A stretch of DNA of 64,000 nucleotides, taken from assembly GCF_007997385.1 (NCBI RefSeq), contig NZ_VOSC01000019.1, positions 40,842 through 104,841 of the forward strand. Reading direction: 5' to 3'. The notes under the pieces were generated by a model, which made no database searches, was not told where the DNA came from, and saw only the letters and a program-made list of their open reading frames with translations. How positions within the stretch are numbered: position 1 is the stretch's first letter; each line of letters opens with the position of its first letter. A program made the translations under genes and the position numbers. The DNA is from Seonamhaeicola algicola. Its GTDB lineage: Bacteria; Bacteroidota; Bacteroidia; Flavobacteriales; Flavobacteriaceae. This document shows positions 27,627 through 36,715 of this stretch, in pieces.

Positions 27627-28159
27627 ATTAAGGCAGGTTTTAACAATAAATTGCCTATTTCTTCCCAATTAGTAACGCGTTTGTAACCTGTATCTTTTAT
27701 ATTATGCGGATTGGAAAACAAAAGTGTGTCACCTTCAAAATTTTCTAAATTATAAACTCTATCATCAATTAATAAATCGCCATTTAAAATAAATTTATGG
27801 CCACACATAATTTGATGTTCCCATGTTATAAACGGGAAATACTTAGCCAACCAATCGCTTTTTTCCTTTAATGAATTAGGAAACTGCGTAGCTGCTGTTG
27901 CTATATAAACTTCATGTTTATTGTATAGCGCTTCCATAACCTCAATGCTATTAGGTATTGGTTCTAATTCATAAAAAAAGCCTGGAGTAAAGGCATGTTG
28001 TAAAACACTTTTTTGATGTGCTTCAGGCACATTTTCGTATGCTTCGCCACTAACTATATCTTCTTTTTTTAAATCAGCGTTAAAATCTCTGTTATACCAA
28101 GCAATGTGCTTACCAAAAGTGTCGGCTAACACATCATCCATATCTACAAATATTGTCAT
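27623..28159 (-). CDS. 5'(3')-deoxyribonucleotidase (NT5C family)
   Basis: The 178-residue HAD-superfamily protein has motif I DMDDVLADTFG at residues 6-16 (nucleophile Asp and acid/base Asp). TAATQFPNS provides motif II, and LLIDDRVYNLENFEG the acidic motif. It dephosphorylates (deoxy)nucleoside monophosphates and helps control nucleotide pools in the cytosol. The length is normal. It ends convergently inside the last codons of the glycosyltransferase gene. Confidence 0.9.
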   Translation of the reverse strand: MTIFVDMDDVLADTFGKHIAWYNRDFNADLKKEDIVSGEAYENVPEAHQKSVLQHAFTPGFFYELEPIPNSIEVMEALYNKHEVYIATAATQFPNSLKEKSDWLAKYFPFITWEHQIMCGHKFILNGDLLIDDRVYNLENFEGDTLLFSNPHNIKDTGYKRVTNWEEIGNLLLKPALI

Positions 28160-28375
28160 AAACTTAATTTTTCAACTAAGTTCGGCAATTTTCAAAATAG
28201 AAAAAACAGCAAATTGTTAAATAAAGTTAATATAACTGTAAGTTAGTTTGGTATAGGTGTTTAATCGGTGTTTTTTGCAAAAGAAATCAATTTATCGAGT
28301 TAATGTATTCATTGATATATTTTTTATTGCTGAACAGTTTAAAAAATATAATTTCAAAGTAAATTAATTAACCCT

Positions 28376-28999
28376 ATGAAAAATTTTGCTTCCCTCATGA
28401 GCATTATTACTACGGTAATAATAAGCTCTTCAGTATTAGCCCAAGAGCATAATACGGCTTTAAATGATATGCCCGAAAATTATAAAAAGCGAAGTCCTGT
28501 TTATGATTTTTCAGAAAAAAACTTAAACAATACTGATACTATTCCTGATTTCAATTCAAAAAAGAATAAGCTAAAAATAACAGGAACTATTTATGAAAGT
28601 GATGGTGTTACACCCGCTAAAAATGTAGTGCTGTTTGTACACCAAACTGATGAAGATGGCAATTTTGAATTAAAACGCCACAACAAAAAACGCTATGTAC
28701 ACCACAGAGGTTGGGTAAAAACTGATGAAGATGGCAAATACACACTTTACACATTTGTACCTGGTAGCTATTTTCATAGCAAAGAACCTAAACAAATTTA
28801 CCCAATTGTTAAAGAGCCTAACAAACCAGAATATAAAATTGAAACATTTTTGTTTGATGATGACCCATTATTAACCGAAAAGTGTAGAGAAGAAGTTAAA
28901 GAAACAGATCCGCAAAGAATTTTAAAATTAGATTTAAAAGAAGGATTATGGGTAGCTAAAAGAGATATTATTTTAGGTAGAGAAATAGATGCTTACTAG
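28376..28999 (+). CDS. Exported intradiol-dioxygenase-fold protein with altered iron site
   Basis: The 207-residue protein has a signal peptide (cleavage after VLAQ, about residue 23) and a beta-sandwich resembling the core of intradiol ring-cleavage dioxygenases: KITGTIYESDGVTPAKNV, then GWVKTDEDGKYTLYTFVPGSY. In catalytic members the next block is RPxHIHF, with two iron-binding His. Here the aligned block reads EPKQIYPIV, so both His appear replaced by Gln and Tyr. It may be non-catalytic or use another metal arrangement. A strong terminator follows, and no aromatic degradation genes are adjacent. Confidence 0.75.
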   Translation: MKNFASLMSIITTVIISSSVLAQEHNTALNDMPENYKKRSPVYDFSEKNLNNTDTIPDFNSKKNKLKITGTIYESDGVTPAKNVVLFVHQTDEDGNFELKRHNKKRYVHHRGWVKTDEDGKYTLYTFVPGSYFHSKEPKQIYPIVKEPNKPEYKIETFLFDDDPLLTEKCREEVKETDPQRILKLDLKEGLWVAKRDIILGREIDAY

Positions 29000-29023
29000 A
29001 AAATAGATACAATATAAAATTAA

Positions 29024-29057
29024 AGCAATCAAGTTAGTTTCTTGGTTGCTTTTTTTG
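29024..29057 (+). terminator. Rho-independent terminator
   Basis: A 10-bp stem (29024-29033 with 29041-29050, one G-U pair) with a 7-base loop is followed by seven T. It lies 25 bases after the stop of the intradiol-fold gene. Confidence 0.9.
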
Positions 29058-29156
29058 TTAATACACATTTAACTTATAGTATTTGTAAAATGCGTACTTT
29101 TAAGCATCTCCTAAAAACTAAATTGTTAGCCTAAATTATATAAAATAAATAATATC

Positions 29157-30293
29157 ATGTGGTATAACGATTTAAGACCCGATAATGAACTTACAACAGA
29201 TAGGTACTCATTAATAATGTTAGATGCTAGCAATAATTATGCTAGAGAAATGACCGATACTGATAAAAAACGAACCATCAGTAATATTTTAGAACTAAAA
29301 AAAGGGCTTCAACAAAATATACCCAACAAAACGGTTGACAAAAATTTACTTTTAGCCTCATGGAATATTAAAAACTTTGGTAAACTATTAAACAGAACAT
29401 CAGAATCTCTTTACTATATAGCAGAAATAATTAGTGCATTTGATATTGTTGGCATACAAGAAATTAACAGCAATATTACACAGTTTAATAAATTGTTACA
29501 AATTCTTGGAAGCCATTGGAAATATACCTTAAGCGATGTAACTGAAGGCGACTCTGGCAATGATGAACGTTTTGGTTTCATTTATGACTCTAGGCGCGTT
29601 ACACACTCAGGATTGGCTGGTGAGTTAGTTATTCCGCCAGAAATAGCAAATAATAACCCTATTATTAAGCAATTAAAACGAACGCCAACTTTTACTGGTT
29701 TTGAAAGTGGTTGGCGAAAATTTTCGGTAGTTAGTGTACATTTGCATCCGGGTGATGGCAGTATCAATAAAAACTTACGTAAAGAAGAAGTTAAATTATT
29801 ACTCAATTTACTAGAAGGCAAGCAAAAGAGTACATCATATGAAAATCAAAACCTAATTATTTTAGGTGATACTAATTTATATGAAGATGATGATGATATT
29901 GTAGATTTATTTACTTCAAAAGGATTTTTTGAAAGCAATGGTTTAAAGGGAAAGTTTACAAACACCAGTTTAAATCAAATTTATGATAGAATATTTTTAA
30001 ACGTACATAAGTACTTTAAAATAGGTACCGATGCTAATGGTAATGAAAAAGGTGGCGTGTTTAATTTGTTTGATTACGTATACAAAAACACCGATGTTAA
30101 CATTGAAAATTATCATGCACTTATGCTAGCGCACAAAGGGAACCCAGCTACACTAACATCAAACGCTGCGTTTAAAAGTTATTTCAATGCGTATTGGAAA
30201 CGCAACCAAATAAGCGACCATTTACCGGTTTGGTTAGAAATTGAAGTAGATAGTAGCCCCAGTTTTTTGGCCAGCAAGCTATATAAATTTTAA
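29157..30293 (+). CDS. Endonuclease/exonuclease/phosphatase (EEP) family protein
   Basis: The 378-residue protein shows the EEP fold motifs: LLASWNIKNFGK near residue 66, DIVGIQEINSN (metal-binding Glu), FGFIYDSRRV, VVSVHLHPGDG, LIILGDTNLYEDDD (catalytic Asp/Asn) and QISDHLPVWLEIE (final Asp-His). Catalytic residues are intact, so it is probably a Mg-dependent nuclease or phosphodiesterase. No signal peptide is visible. The first 60 residues are not part of the fold and are unassigned. Confidence 0.88.
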   Translation: MWYNDLRPDNELTTDRYSLIMLDASNNYAREMTDTDKKRTISNILELKKGLQQNIPNKTVDKNLLLASWNIKNFGKLLNRTSESLYYIAEIISAFDIVGIQEINSNITQFNKLLQILGSHWKYTLSDVTEGDSGNDERFGFIYDSRRVTHSGLAGELVIPPEIANNNPIIKQLKRTPTFTGFESGWRKFSVVSVHLHPGDGSINKNLRKEEVKLLLNLLEGKQKSTSYENQNLIILGDTNLYEDDDDIVDLFTSKGFFESNGLKGKFTNTSLNQIYDRIFLNVHKYFKIGTDANGNEKGGVFNLFDYVYKNTDVNIENYHALMLAHKGNPATLTSNAAFKSYFNAYWKRNQISDHLPVWLEIEVDSSPSFLASKLYKF

Positions 30294-30297
30294 CGCG

Positions 30298-31209
30298 TTA
30301 TTTTTCAATAAAAAGTTTTTGCCCAACTTTAATAACAGTTGTTTTTCGTATGGCATTAACTTTACAAATAGCAGCAATGCTAACATTATTGTTTTTTGAT
30401 ATTCTAGATAAAGTATCGCCAGGTTTTACAATATAAATAGAGCGTTGTTTAATTAAACTTGCTAAAGCCTCATCTTTTGTAAGCAAGGGTTTTATAATGC
30501 TTTGTTTTCTTGAGTTGTGAAACATAGGTTGTGTCCATCGTCTGGTAACCCAAAGTTCTTTAGCGCGTATTTTATTCTCATTATTAAATTTAAAAAAGTA
30601 TTCCGGATTAATTGAAACACCTTTATAATTTACAACTAAATGTAAATGGCTACCTCTTGCATTTCCAGATACACCGCCTTTTCCTAAAAAATCGCCTTTT
30701 TTAACAGTGTCATTTTCTTTAACACCATATTCTGAAAGGTGAGCGTACACAGTTTCTAAATTATTATAATGCCTTAAAACAACTGTTCTTCCGTGGCCTT
30801 TTGTGTATCTAGACATTCTAACAACACCATCAAACATAGCATAAACACTATCACCTGTAACTAAATCTATATCAATGCCTTGGTGCGCTCTTCCGCGTCT
30901 CCATCCATATCTAGACGTAACAACCTTGTGTTTTCCTATTGGCGAACAATAGGTGGAATCTTCAAACGTAATTTGAATGGGAAATTGAATATCTACATCT
31001 TTATAAGGGTTGTAAGTTGTATGATCCCAACATTCATCAATGATATTATGAGTAGTTATTTTTTCTAGTGATTTTGTAATATTATTGGTAGCAATACTAT
31101 CTACAGGCACTTCTATAGGCCATGGTAATTTTATAATATCTTTTAAACGATTTTGACCGTAAAAATTAACAGAACATAAAACAACCAAAACGGTTAATAC
31201 AAGCTTCAT
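30298..31209 (-). CDS. M23 family peptidoglycan endopeptidase with C-terminal LysM
   Basis: The protein has a signal peptide (ending NFYGQ) and an M23 LytM-type domain in the middle, with zinc-site strings HQGIDIDLVTGD and HLHLVV. A LysM domain at the C-terminus (YIVKPGDTLSRISKNNNVS) binds glycan. It should cut peptide cross-links in peptidoglycan from the periplasm. An upstream ATG at 31227 adds six residues (MHLVFK); I chose the ATG at 31209 because it gives a standard signal peptide. It is convergent with the EEP gene, 4 bases apart. Confidence 0.92.
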   Translation of the reverse strand: MKLVLTVLVVLCSVNFYGQNRLKDIIKLPWPIEVPVDSIATNNITKSLEKITTHNIIDECWDHTTYNPYKDVDIQFPIQITFEDSTYCSPIGKHKVVTSRYGWRRGRAHQGIDIDLVTGDSVYAMFDGVVRMSRYTKGHGRTVVLRHYNNLETVYAHLSEYGVKENDTVKKGDFLGKGGVSGNARGSHLHLVVNYKGVSINPEYFFKFNNENKIRAKELWVTRRWTQPMFHNSRKQSIIKPLLTKDEALASLIKQRSIYIVKPGDTLSRISKNNNVSIAAICKVNAIRKTTVIKVGQKLFIEK

Positions 31210-31309
31210 TTTAAAAACTAAATGCATAAAAATTTTTGAGATTTTGCGAATTTAGTTATAAATAACGTTTGTTTTACGACGCTATTGTTTCAGTTATTAA
31301 CAGAAAACG

Positions 31310-32194
31310 TTAAATATTACAAGCACCACGTTTTAACAACATATATTCACCTTTAGATTTAAATTCTCTAATAGATGTTCCTGCATAACGCTTAAATGTT
31401 TTTGATAGATGGCTAACATCTGTAAAACCTAAATCGTCTGCTATTTGAGTTAAAGTAAAATCTGAATTTAACAATCTAATTTCTACTAATTTTAGCTTTG
31501 CTTTAATGATGTATTCACGCAAAGACATTTTTGTTTGCTTTTTAAAATACTCACTAACGTAGGTGGCAGACATATTAAAAACATTGGCAAGATTTTCAAC
31601 CTTAAGTAAATTGGTTTTATCAATGTTTTCATTTATATAAGTAAGCATTTTTGTTATTTTTTCGTCACTATTATCCTTTGGAACTTCAAAATAATTAGCC
31701 TTTTTTATGTTTCTAATTAAAATTTCTAAAACACTTGTCATTAAACTAGTAACTAAACTAATTGCATTGGCATTATTACTGTTAGATTCTTGTAATATAA
31801 TGTTTATAAGGCTTTCAAGATAATCTCTATCTACAGTTTCTTTAATAATATCTCCAGGCAATTGGTTGTAATTAGATAAAATATAGGCTGCTTCTTTGAA
31901 CCATTCATTTCTATCAATACTCATACTTTTAGCACTTCTAAAAAAAGAATCGGTAAATTTTAAAAACACAAATTTTGTTGGTTTATCAATAGTAAATGAA
32001 TGACATTTTAATGGTGGTAATAAAAATATACTTCCTTTTTTATAAGGGTAATAGTTGTAGTTTATACATTGCGTACCTTCACCTTGTTTAATTAAAACTA
32101 ATTCAAAAAAATTATTCTTAACAGGACGTTGTTTCCAATCAGATAATTCAATTTCTTGTATTTCAAAAGGTTTATAGGCTTCTATTACTTGCAT
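31310..32194 (-). CDS. AraC family transcriptional regulator (first of two related)
   Basis: The 294-residue protein has an N-terminal cupin-like sensor (about residues 1-130) and a C-terminal AraC DNA-binding domain with two helix-turn-helix units: VENLANVFNMSATYVSEYFKK and QIADDLGFTDVSHLSKTFKR. It resembles the regulator at 35743-36603 in both halves. It is divergent from the nitroreductase gene, whose promoter region holds a 21-bp-spaced direct repeat, the layout expected of an AraC-type binding site, so it probably activates that gene cluster. Confidence 0.92.
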   Translation of the reverse strand: MQVIEAYKPFEIQEIELSDWKQRPVKNNFFELVLIKQGEGTQCINYNYYPYKKGSIFLLPPLKCHSFTIDKPTKFVFLKFTDSFFRSAKSMSIDRNEWFKEAAYILSNYNQLPGDIIKETVDRDYLESLINIILQESNSNNANAISLVTSLMTSVLEILIRNIKKANYFEVPKDNSDEKITKMLTYINENIDKTNLLKVENLANVFNMSATYVSEYFKKQTKMSLREYIIKAKLKLVEIRLLNSDFTLTQIADDLGFTDVSHLSKTFKRYAGTSIREFKSKGEYMLLKRGACNI

Positions 32195-32513
32195 TTTGAA
32201 TATTTTAAAGTCATTATTTTAACAAAACTACTCAAAAATGTATTTATAAAACATGTTTTAACCTTTATTTATACATTTTAAACAATTAAAACTAAGAGGT
32301 TGATGTATTGTAATAATCAAGGATTAAAAGTGTTTTAATTGTAAGTACAAGTGTTAATAAAAGCTTAAAAAGTGATTTATTAAGAAAATTTTGTGAAAAC
32401 ATATAGCTAAAACCTCTTTTTGTACTAATATCACCTTTTTTTGTACAAACTTAAATGCTCTTTACGGTAATACATTTGTATTGAAATTAAAAAACACTAT
32501 TAAAAATATACAA
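32195..32513. promoter_or_regulatory. Divergent regulatory region between AraC and nitroreductase genes
   Basis: This 319-base gap holds TAGTTTTG on the minus strand (32223-32230, 29 bases before the AraC start) and TACATTTG on the plus strand (32471-32478, 36 bases before the nitroreductase start). A direct repeat lies between them. I see no coding signal or hairpin in the remaining AT-rich sequence. Confidence 0.5.
32412..32449 (+). promoter_or_regulatory. Direct repeat, 21-bp period, probable AraC operator
   Basis: Two 17-base copies, ACCTCTTTTTGTACTAA at 32412-32428 and ACCTTTTTTTGTACAAA at 32433-32449, match at 15 of 17 positions with a period of 21 bp (two helical turns). The proximal copy ends 21 bases before the TACATTTG box, so a bound AraC dimer would cover the -33 region, the classic activator position. 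Confidence 0.6.
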
Positions 32514-33188
32514 ATGAAAACTCCAAACATTGCACAAGAAGACATTTTAAACGCGTTTCAATACCGTCATGCTACTAAAGAATTTGATGCCACAAAAACG
32601 TTAACTGATGAACAAATAAATTTTATATTAAAAACAGCCAATTTATCACCAAGTTCTTTTGGTTTTGAACCTTGGCATTTTATAGTAGTGCAAGACAAAG
32701 AATTACGCGAACTTTTAAAGCCTGTAGCTTGGGGAGCTCCTGTAAAATTAGACACTGCAAGCCATTTTATTTTAGGTTTAGCAATGAAAGCACCAATGGT
32801 AAAGTATGATGCCCAATACATAAGCCATATGTTGAAAGAAGTAAAACAAATGCCGGATGACGTTATTGAAATGTATTCTAAATTTTACAGAGAATTCCAA
32901 GAGCGTGATTTTAATTTAGATACCGATAAAAAATTATTCGATTGGTCTTCAAAACAAACTTACATTGCATTAGGAAACATGATGACAGCTGCTGCTTTAA
33001 CAGGTATAGACTCTTGCCCAATAGAAGGTTTTCATCAAGAAAAAACCGAAGCATTATTAAGAGAAAAATTTGGAGTAGACACAAACAAATACGGTATTGC
33101 GTTTATGGCTGCTTTTGGGTATAGAAAAGCAGACCCAGAATTCCCAAAGTCTAGAAGAGCTTTTGAAGATATTATTACTTGGAAATAG
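32514..33188 (+). CDS. NAD(P)H-dependent nitroreductase family oxidoreductase
   Basis: This 224-residue flavoprotein is of the NfsB type. The N-terminal FQYRHATKEFD and SPSSFGFEPWHFIVV bind FMN, and ALGNMMTAAALTGIDSCPIEGF is the conserved central helix and loop. It reduces nitroaromatics, quinones or similar electrophiles with NAD(P)H. The frame extends to a TTG at 32481, but that lies just after the promoter box and adds 11 basic residues; the ATG at 32514 fits the family. It is the first gene of the AraC-flanked set. Confidence 0.92.
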   Translation: MKTPNIAQEDILNAFQYRHATKEFDATKTLTDEQINFILKTANLSPSSFGFEPWHFIVVQDKELRELLKPVAWGAPVKLDTASHFILGLAMKAPMVKYDAQYISHMLKEVKQMPDDVIEMYSKFYREFQERDFNLDTDKKLFDWSSKQTYIALGNMMTAAALTGIDSCPIEGFHQEKTEALLREKFGVDTNKYGIAFMAAFGYRKADPEFPKSRRAFEDIITWK

Positions 33189-33245
33189 AATGTTTTAAGT
33201 ATTGGAATTTGTCATTCATAAACTCATTTCTAAAGCTACAAAAAA

Positions 33246-34253
33246 ATGAAAGCAATAGCATATAAACAGAATTTACCAATTGATAACGAAAAGTCGCTGC
33301 AAGACGTTCAGCTTGACATTCCAGAAGCGAAAGGGCATGATATTTTAGTTGAAATTAAAGCCATTTCTGTAAATCCTGCCGATTATAAAGTGCGTGCAGG
33401 AATGCCTTCTAAGGATGGCAACTGGAAAGTTATTGGTTGGGATGCAACAGGAATTGTAAAAGAAGTTGGAGAAGATGTAACGCTGTTTAACGTAGGCGAC
33501 GAGGTTTTTTATGCAGGCGATTTTACACGCCAAGGTAGTTATGCGCAATTTCAAGTAGTAGATGAACGTATTGTGGGTAAAAAACCTAAAAAATTATCTT
33601 ATGCTGAAGCTGCTGCGTTGCCATTAACATCACTTACAGCATACGAAATGTTGTTTGATAGGTTAGAAGTATCTAAAAACCATGCCAACAAATCTATTTT
33701 AGTTATTGGTGCTGCTGGTGGCGTGGGTTCTATATTGGTACAACTGGCTAAAAAGCTTACAAAGTTAAATATTATTGGTACTGCTTCTCGTGAAGAAACA
33801 ACATCTTGGTTAAAAGAATTGGGTGCAGATACAATAATCAATCACAGAAATAAGTTAAGCGATGAATTTGAAAAATACAATTTACCTGCGCCAGAATATG
33901 TGGTAAGTTTAAATGCCACAGAACATCATATAGATGAAATTGCAAAACTAATTAAACCACAAGGTAAATTCGGGTTTATTGACGATCCAAAATCGCTAAA
34001 CGTGATGCCTTTTAAATCAAAAGCGGTGTCAACGCACATTGAATTTATGTTTGCACGCTCAATGTTTCAAACCGAAGATATGATTGAGCAACATAATATT
34101 TTGAACGAAGTTTCCGAATTAATTGATAACGGAACTATAAAAACCACATTAGGTGAAAATTTCGGAACTATAAATGCTGAAAATCTGAGAAAAGCACACG
34201 CTTTTTTAGAAACAGGTAAAGCAAAAGGGAAAATTGTTTTAGAAGGGTTTTAG
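33246..34253 (+). CDS. Zinc-type alcohol dehydrogenase/quinone oxidoreductase (MDR family)
   Basis: The 335-residue medium-chain reductase has a GroES-like N-terminal domain (VNPADYKVRAGMP, DATGIVKEVGEDV) and a Rossmann domain with SILVIGAAGGVGSILVQLAK near residue 150. The zinc-ligand Cys residues of true alcohol dehydrogenases are absent, so this is a quinone/enone-reductase-like member. It follows the nitroreductase by 57 bases and precedes the cupin by 20, in the same direction. Confidence 0.9.
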   Translation: MKAIAYKQNLPIDNEKSLQDVQLDIPEAKGHDILVEIKAISVNPADYKVRAGMPSKDGNWKVIGWDATGIVKEVGEDVTLFNVGDEVFYAGDFTRQGSYAQFQVVDERIVGKKPKKLSYAEAAALPLTSLTAYEMLFDRLEVSKNHANKSILVIGAAGGVGSILVQLAKKLTKLNIIGTASREETTSWLKELGADTIINHRNKLSDEFEKYNLPAPEYVVSLNATEHHIDEIAKLIKPQGKFGFIDDPKSLNVMPFKSKAVSTHIEFMFARSMFQTEDMIEQHNILNEVSELIDNGTIKTTLGENFGTINAENLRKAHAFLETGKAKGKIVLEGF

Positions 34254-34273
34254 AAGCAATAAGCCAAATAATT

Positions 34274-34753
34274 ATGAAGAATAAAATAATAGTTTCAATA
34301 GCATTACTTTTTATTTGTTTTATAGGAATTGAAGCAAACGCACAAGTAACAACCATAGATTCTGTAGCCACATCAAAAGTACAACATTTCAATTTTGATG
34401 AAATGCAATCAGAACCTATTGGTAAAGGCATAAAACGCAAGTGGTTTCACGGTGAAAAAGGACAAATGACCATTTTTAATCTTGAAAAAGGCGCGCATAT
34501 TCCTTGGCACCAACACCCAAATGAACAGATAACATATATTATGTCTGGCAAGGTGAAAATTAAAACCATAATTGATGGCAAAGAAACCTTTGTAGAAGTA
34601 GGCGCAGGAGAAGTTATTGTATTCCCAGAAAATGTGCCACACGAATTTTGGGCGTTAGAAAAAACCGTAGATTTAGATGTGCATGTACCTGTTCGTCAAG
34701 ATTGGTTAAGCAAAGAATTACCAGCATATCTTAAGAAAACAAAAGAAGAATAA
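34274..34753 (+). CDS. Exported cupin-domain protein
   Basis: This 159-residue protein has a signal peptide (ending EANAQ, about residue 24) and a single cupin barrel. The first metal motif IPWHQHPNEQITYIMSGKVK supplies His-His-Glu, and the second EVIVFPENVPHEFWAL supplies His. All metal ligands are present. The function is unknown; periplasmic cupins of this type have been linked to quinone or small aromatic compounds. It lies inside the AraC-flanked oxidoreductase group. Confidence 0.85.
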   Translation: MKNKIIVSIALLFICFIGIEANAQVTTIDSVATSKVQHFNFDEMQSEPIGKGIKRKWFHGEKGQMTIFNLEKGAHIPWHQHPNEQITYIMSGKVKIKTIIDGKETFVEVGAGEVIVFPENVPHEFWALEKTVDLDVHVPVRQDWLSKELPAYLKKTKEE

Positions 34754-34803
34754 TAATTTTATAAAGCGAATCATTTCGTTTTTAATCCATAAAAACAAAA
34801 ACC

Positions 34804-35637
34804 ATGAAATCAATTACAACAACATTAGCAATACTATTATTAAGTGTTACGGCATTAGCCCAAACACCAACAACAGACCACCGAAAGTCTAAAAACGAAG
34901 TCGTTACTGCAGATAACGTAGAGTGGGGTTGGCTAAACCCTTTACGTGGCGATAAAAGTCCGGCTGCAGGAAAACTTTGGGGAGACAGAACCAAAAATGA
35001 ACCTGCTGGATTTTTAGTGAAATTTAAAAAAGGATTTTCATCACCACCACATATTCACAACATAACGTATCGTGGTGTGGTAATAAAAGGATTGTTACAT
35101 AATGATGATGAAAATGCCGAAAAACAATGGTTACCAGCCGGATCGTACTGGCAGCAACCTGCTGGCGAAGCACATATTACAGCTGCAGATGCTGAAGATA
35201 ATATGGCGTTTTTAGATATTCAAGAAGGCCCATATTTAGTAAAACCAACATCGGAAGCGTTTGATAATGGTGAAAAACCAGTGAATGTAGATAAAACCAA
35301 TTTAGTTTGGTTAAACGCTAATGATATTGAATGGGTTTCAGAAAAAAGTAATGTAGAAACTGCTTTTTTATGGGGAAGTCACGAAAAAAATCAACTGCGT
35401 GCCTCGTTAATAAAATTACCAGCTGGTTTCAAGGGTAAAATTAAAAACTTAAGTCCAAATTTTAGAGCTGTGGTTATTTCTGGTAAAGTAACGCATCAAT
35501 TTTCTAAAAAAGATAACGAAAATGTGTTGGAACCAGGTTCTTATTTTGGTGCAGAAGAAGATTCTTCACCACGCTTAAAAACGGACGTTGAAACGGTTAT
35601 TTACATTCGTTCCAATGGTAAGTTCAAAATAAAATAG
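34804..35637 (+). CDS. Exported DUF4437 double-cupin protein
   Basis: The 277-residue protein has a signal peptide (ending TALAQ, residue 20) and the bicupin layout of DUF4437 (ChrR-like cupin). The first cupin contains [17 protein letters not shown] and the second [20 protein letters not shown], where the metal His are not conserved, so only the N-terminal barrel looks metal-binding. The role is unknown. It ends the unit that starts with the nitroreductase; a terminator follows, then the second AraC gene. Confidence 0.85.
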   Translation: MKSITTTLAILLLSVTALAQTPTTDHRKSKNEVVTADNVEWGWLNPLRGDKSPAAGKLWGDRTKNEPAGFLVKFKKGFSSPPHIHNITYRGVVIKGLLHNDDENAEKQWLPAGSYWQQPAGEAHITAADAEDNMAFLDIQEGPYLVKPTSEAFDNGEKPVNVDKTNLVWLNANDIEWVSEKSNVETAFLWGSHEKNQLRASLIKLPAGFKGKIKNLSPNFRAVVISGKVTHQFSKKDNENVLEPGSYFGAEEDSSPRLKTDVETVIYIRSNGKFKIK

Positions 35638-35670
35638 ACATTATAGTTTAGTTTGATTGATTAATAGCAG

Positions 35671-35711
35671 AAAAAGCCACCAAATGTAAAACACATTCTG
35701 TGTGGCTTTTT
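35671..35711 (+). terminator. Terminator after the DUF4437 gene
   Basis: A 10-bp perfect stem, AAAAAGCCAC (35671-35680) with GTGGCTTTTT (35702-35711), and a 21-base loop that can pair further internally (AATGT/ACATT). The T-run is part of the stem's 3' arm. It separates the nitroreductase-to-DUF4437 unit from the next AraC gene. Confidence 0.75.
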
Positions 35712-35742
35712 CATTTTTTAAAAGGTTAAATTAATTATAATT

Positions 35743-36603
35743 ATGGCAAGAACGATTTTAGAAAATATTGTTATACAACAGTATAAAGACCAAACATTTT
35801 TTTCGTTTTGTGAATATACAAACATCCGTTTTTTTGAGATTTTATATTTTGAATCGGGTAGTGGGCGAATTAAAATAAACGGAAAAACGGTTAACTATAC
35901 ATCAAATAGTGTTTTTGTATTCATTCCTGATGATATTTATATTGTTGAGGCCGAAACTGCAACAAGTAGTATTGCTATTAAATTTTTGAAGAGCTTTTTT
36001 AGAAACACCAATGCGCAAAACCAAGAATTACCAGTAAATGATTGGTTTCGTAAAATTGAAGAAATTTTAAATAGCGAAAGTCACGAGTTACGCGACATGC
36101 AGTTTGAAACAACATCAGATAGGTCGCATTTAGTATCGTTAGTAAATATGGTCGCTTCAGAATATCTAAATACCCAAACCCACGATATTTTCATTATTCA
36201 AAATTCATTGTCTGTAATACTTCATTTAATTGCGCGTAATATTCAATTTATAAATACATCAGAAGTCAAAGAGATTAAATCTTCAAAAATTCAGCAAATC
36301 ATCAATTACATCCATTCCAATATTTATAATCCTGAGCTTTTAACTACTAAAAGTTTAGCAAATGAATTTTTTATGGCAGATAATTACATAAGTGAATATT
36401 TTAAAAAACATACTGATGTTTCTCTTAAAAAGTATATTATCAACTACAAATTAAAATTGGTGGAAACACGTTTAAAGTACACCGATGCGCAAGATTCTGA
36501 AATTGCTTTAGAGCTTGGTTTTACAGATTCTAGCCACTTAAACAAAACGTTTAAAGCCTATAAAGGTGTCAGTTTAAGTACGTTTAAGGCTAGTTTAGCT
36601 TAA
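35743..36603 (+). CDS. AraC family transcriptional regulator (second of two related)
   Basis: The 286-residue protein has the same plan as the regulator at 31310-32194: an N-terminal cupin-like sensor and a C-terminal AraC domain with LATKSLANEFFMADNYISEYFKK-type first helix-turn-helix and EIALELGFTDSSHLNKTFKAY as second. It is transcribed toward the 2OG oxygenase gene 113 bases downstream, whose upstream region has a 22-bp-spaced direct repeat, so local control is likely. The inducer is unknown. Confidence 0.92.
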   Translation: MARTILENIVIQQYKDQTFFSFCEYTNIRFFEILYFESGSGRIKINGKTVNYTSNSVFVFIPDDIYIVEAETATSSIAIKFLKSFFRNTNAQNQELPVNDWFRKIEEILNSESHELRDMQFETTSDRSHLVSLVNMVASEYLNTQTHDIFIIQNSLSVILHLIARNIQFINTSEVKEIKSSKIQQIINYIHSNIYNPELLTTKSLANEFFMADNYISEYFKKHTDVSLKKYIINYKLKLVETRLKYTDAQDSEIALELGFTDSSHLNKTFKAYKGVSLSTFKASLA

Positions 36604-36640
36604 TGTTTTATTAGAAACCTTATTTTTTACCAATACCACA

Positions 36641-36683
36641 TTGTTTTCTAACAAAAAATAGCTTGTTGTCTAAAATATCTTTG
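36641..36683 (+). promoter_or_regulatory. Promoter with 22-bp direct repeat before the 2OG oxygenase
   Basis: TTGTTTTCTAA (36641-36651) and TTGTTGTCTAA (36663-36673) match at 10 of 11 positions with a 22-bp period. TATCTTTG (36676-36683) just downstream fits the -7 consensus and ends 32 bases before the ATG at 36716. The repeat is placed for binding by an AraC-type protein, probably the adjacent regulator. Confidence 0.5.
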
Positions 36684-36715
36684 TAATGTAAATAAGAAAC
36701 AATAAAACATTAATT

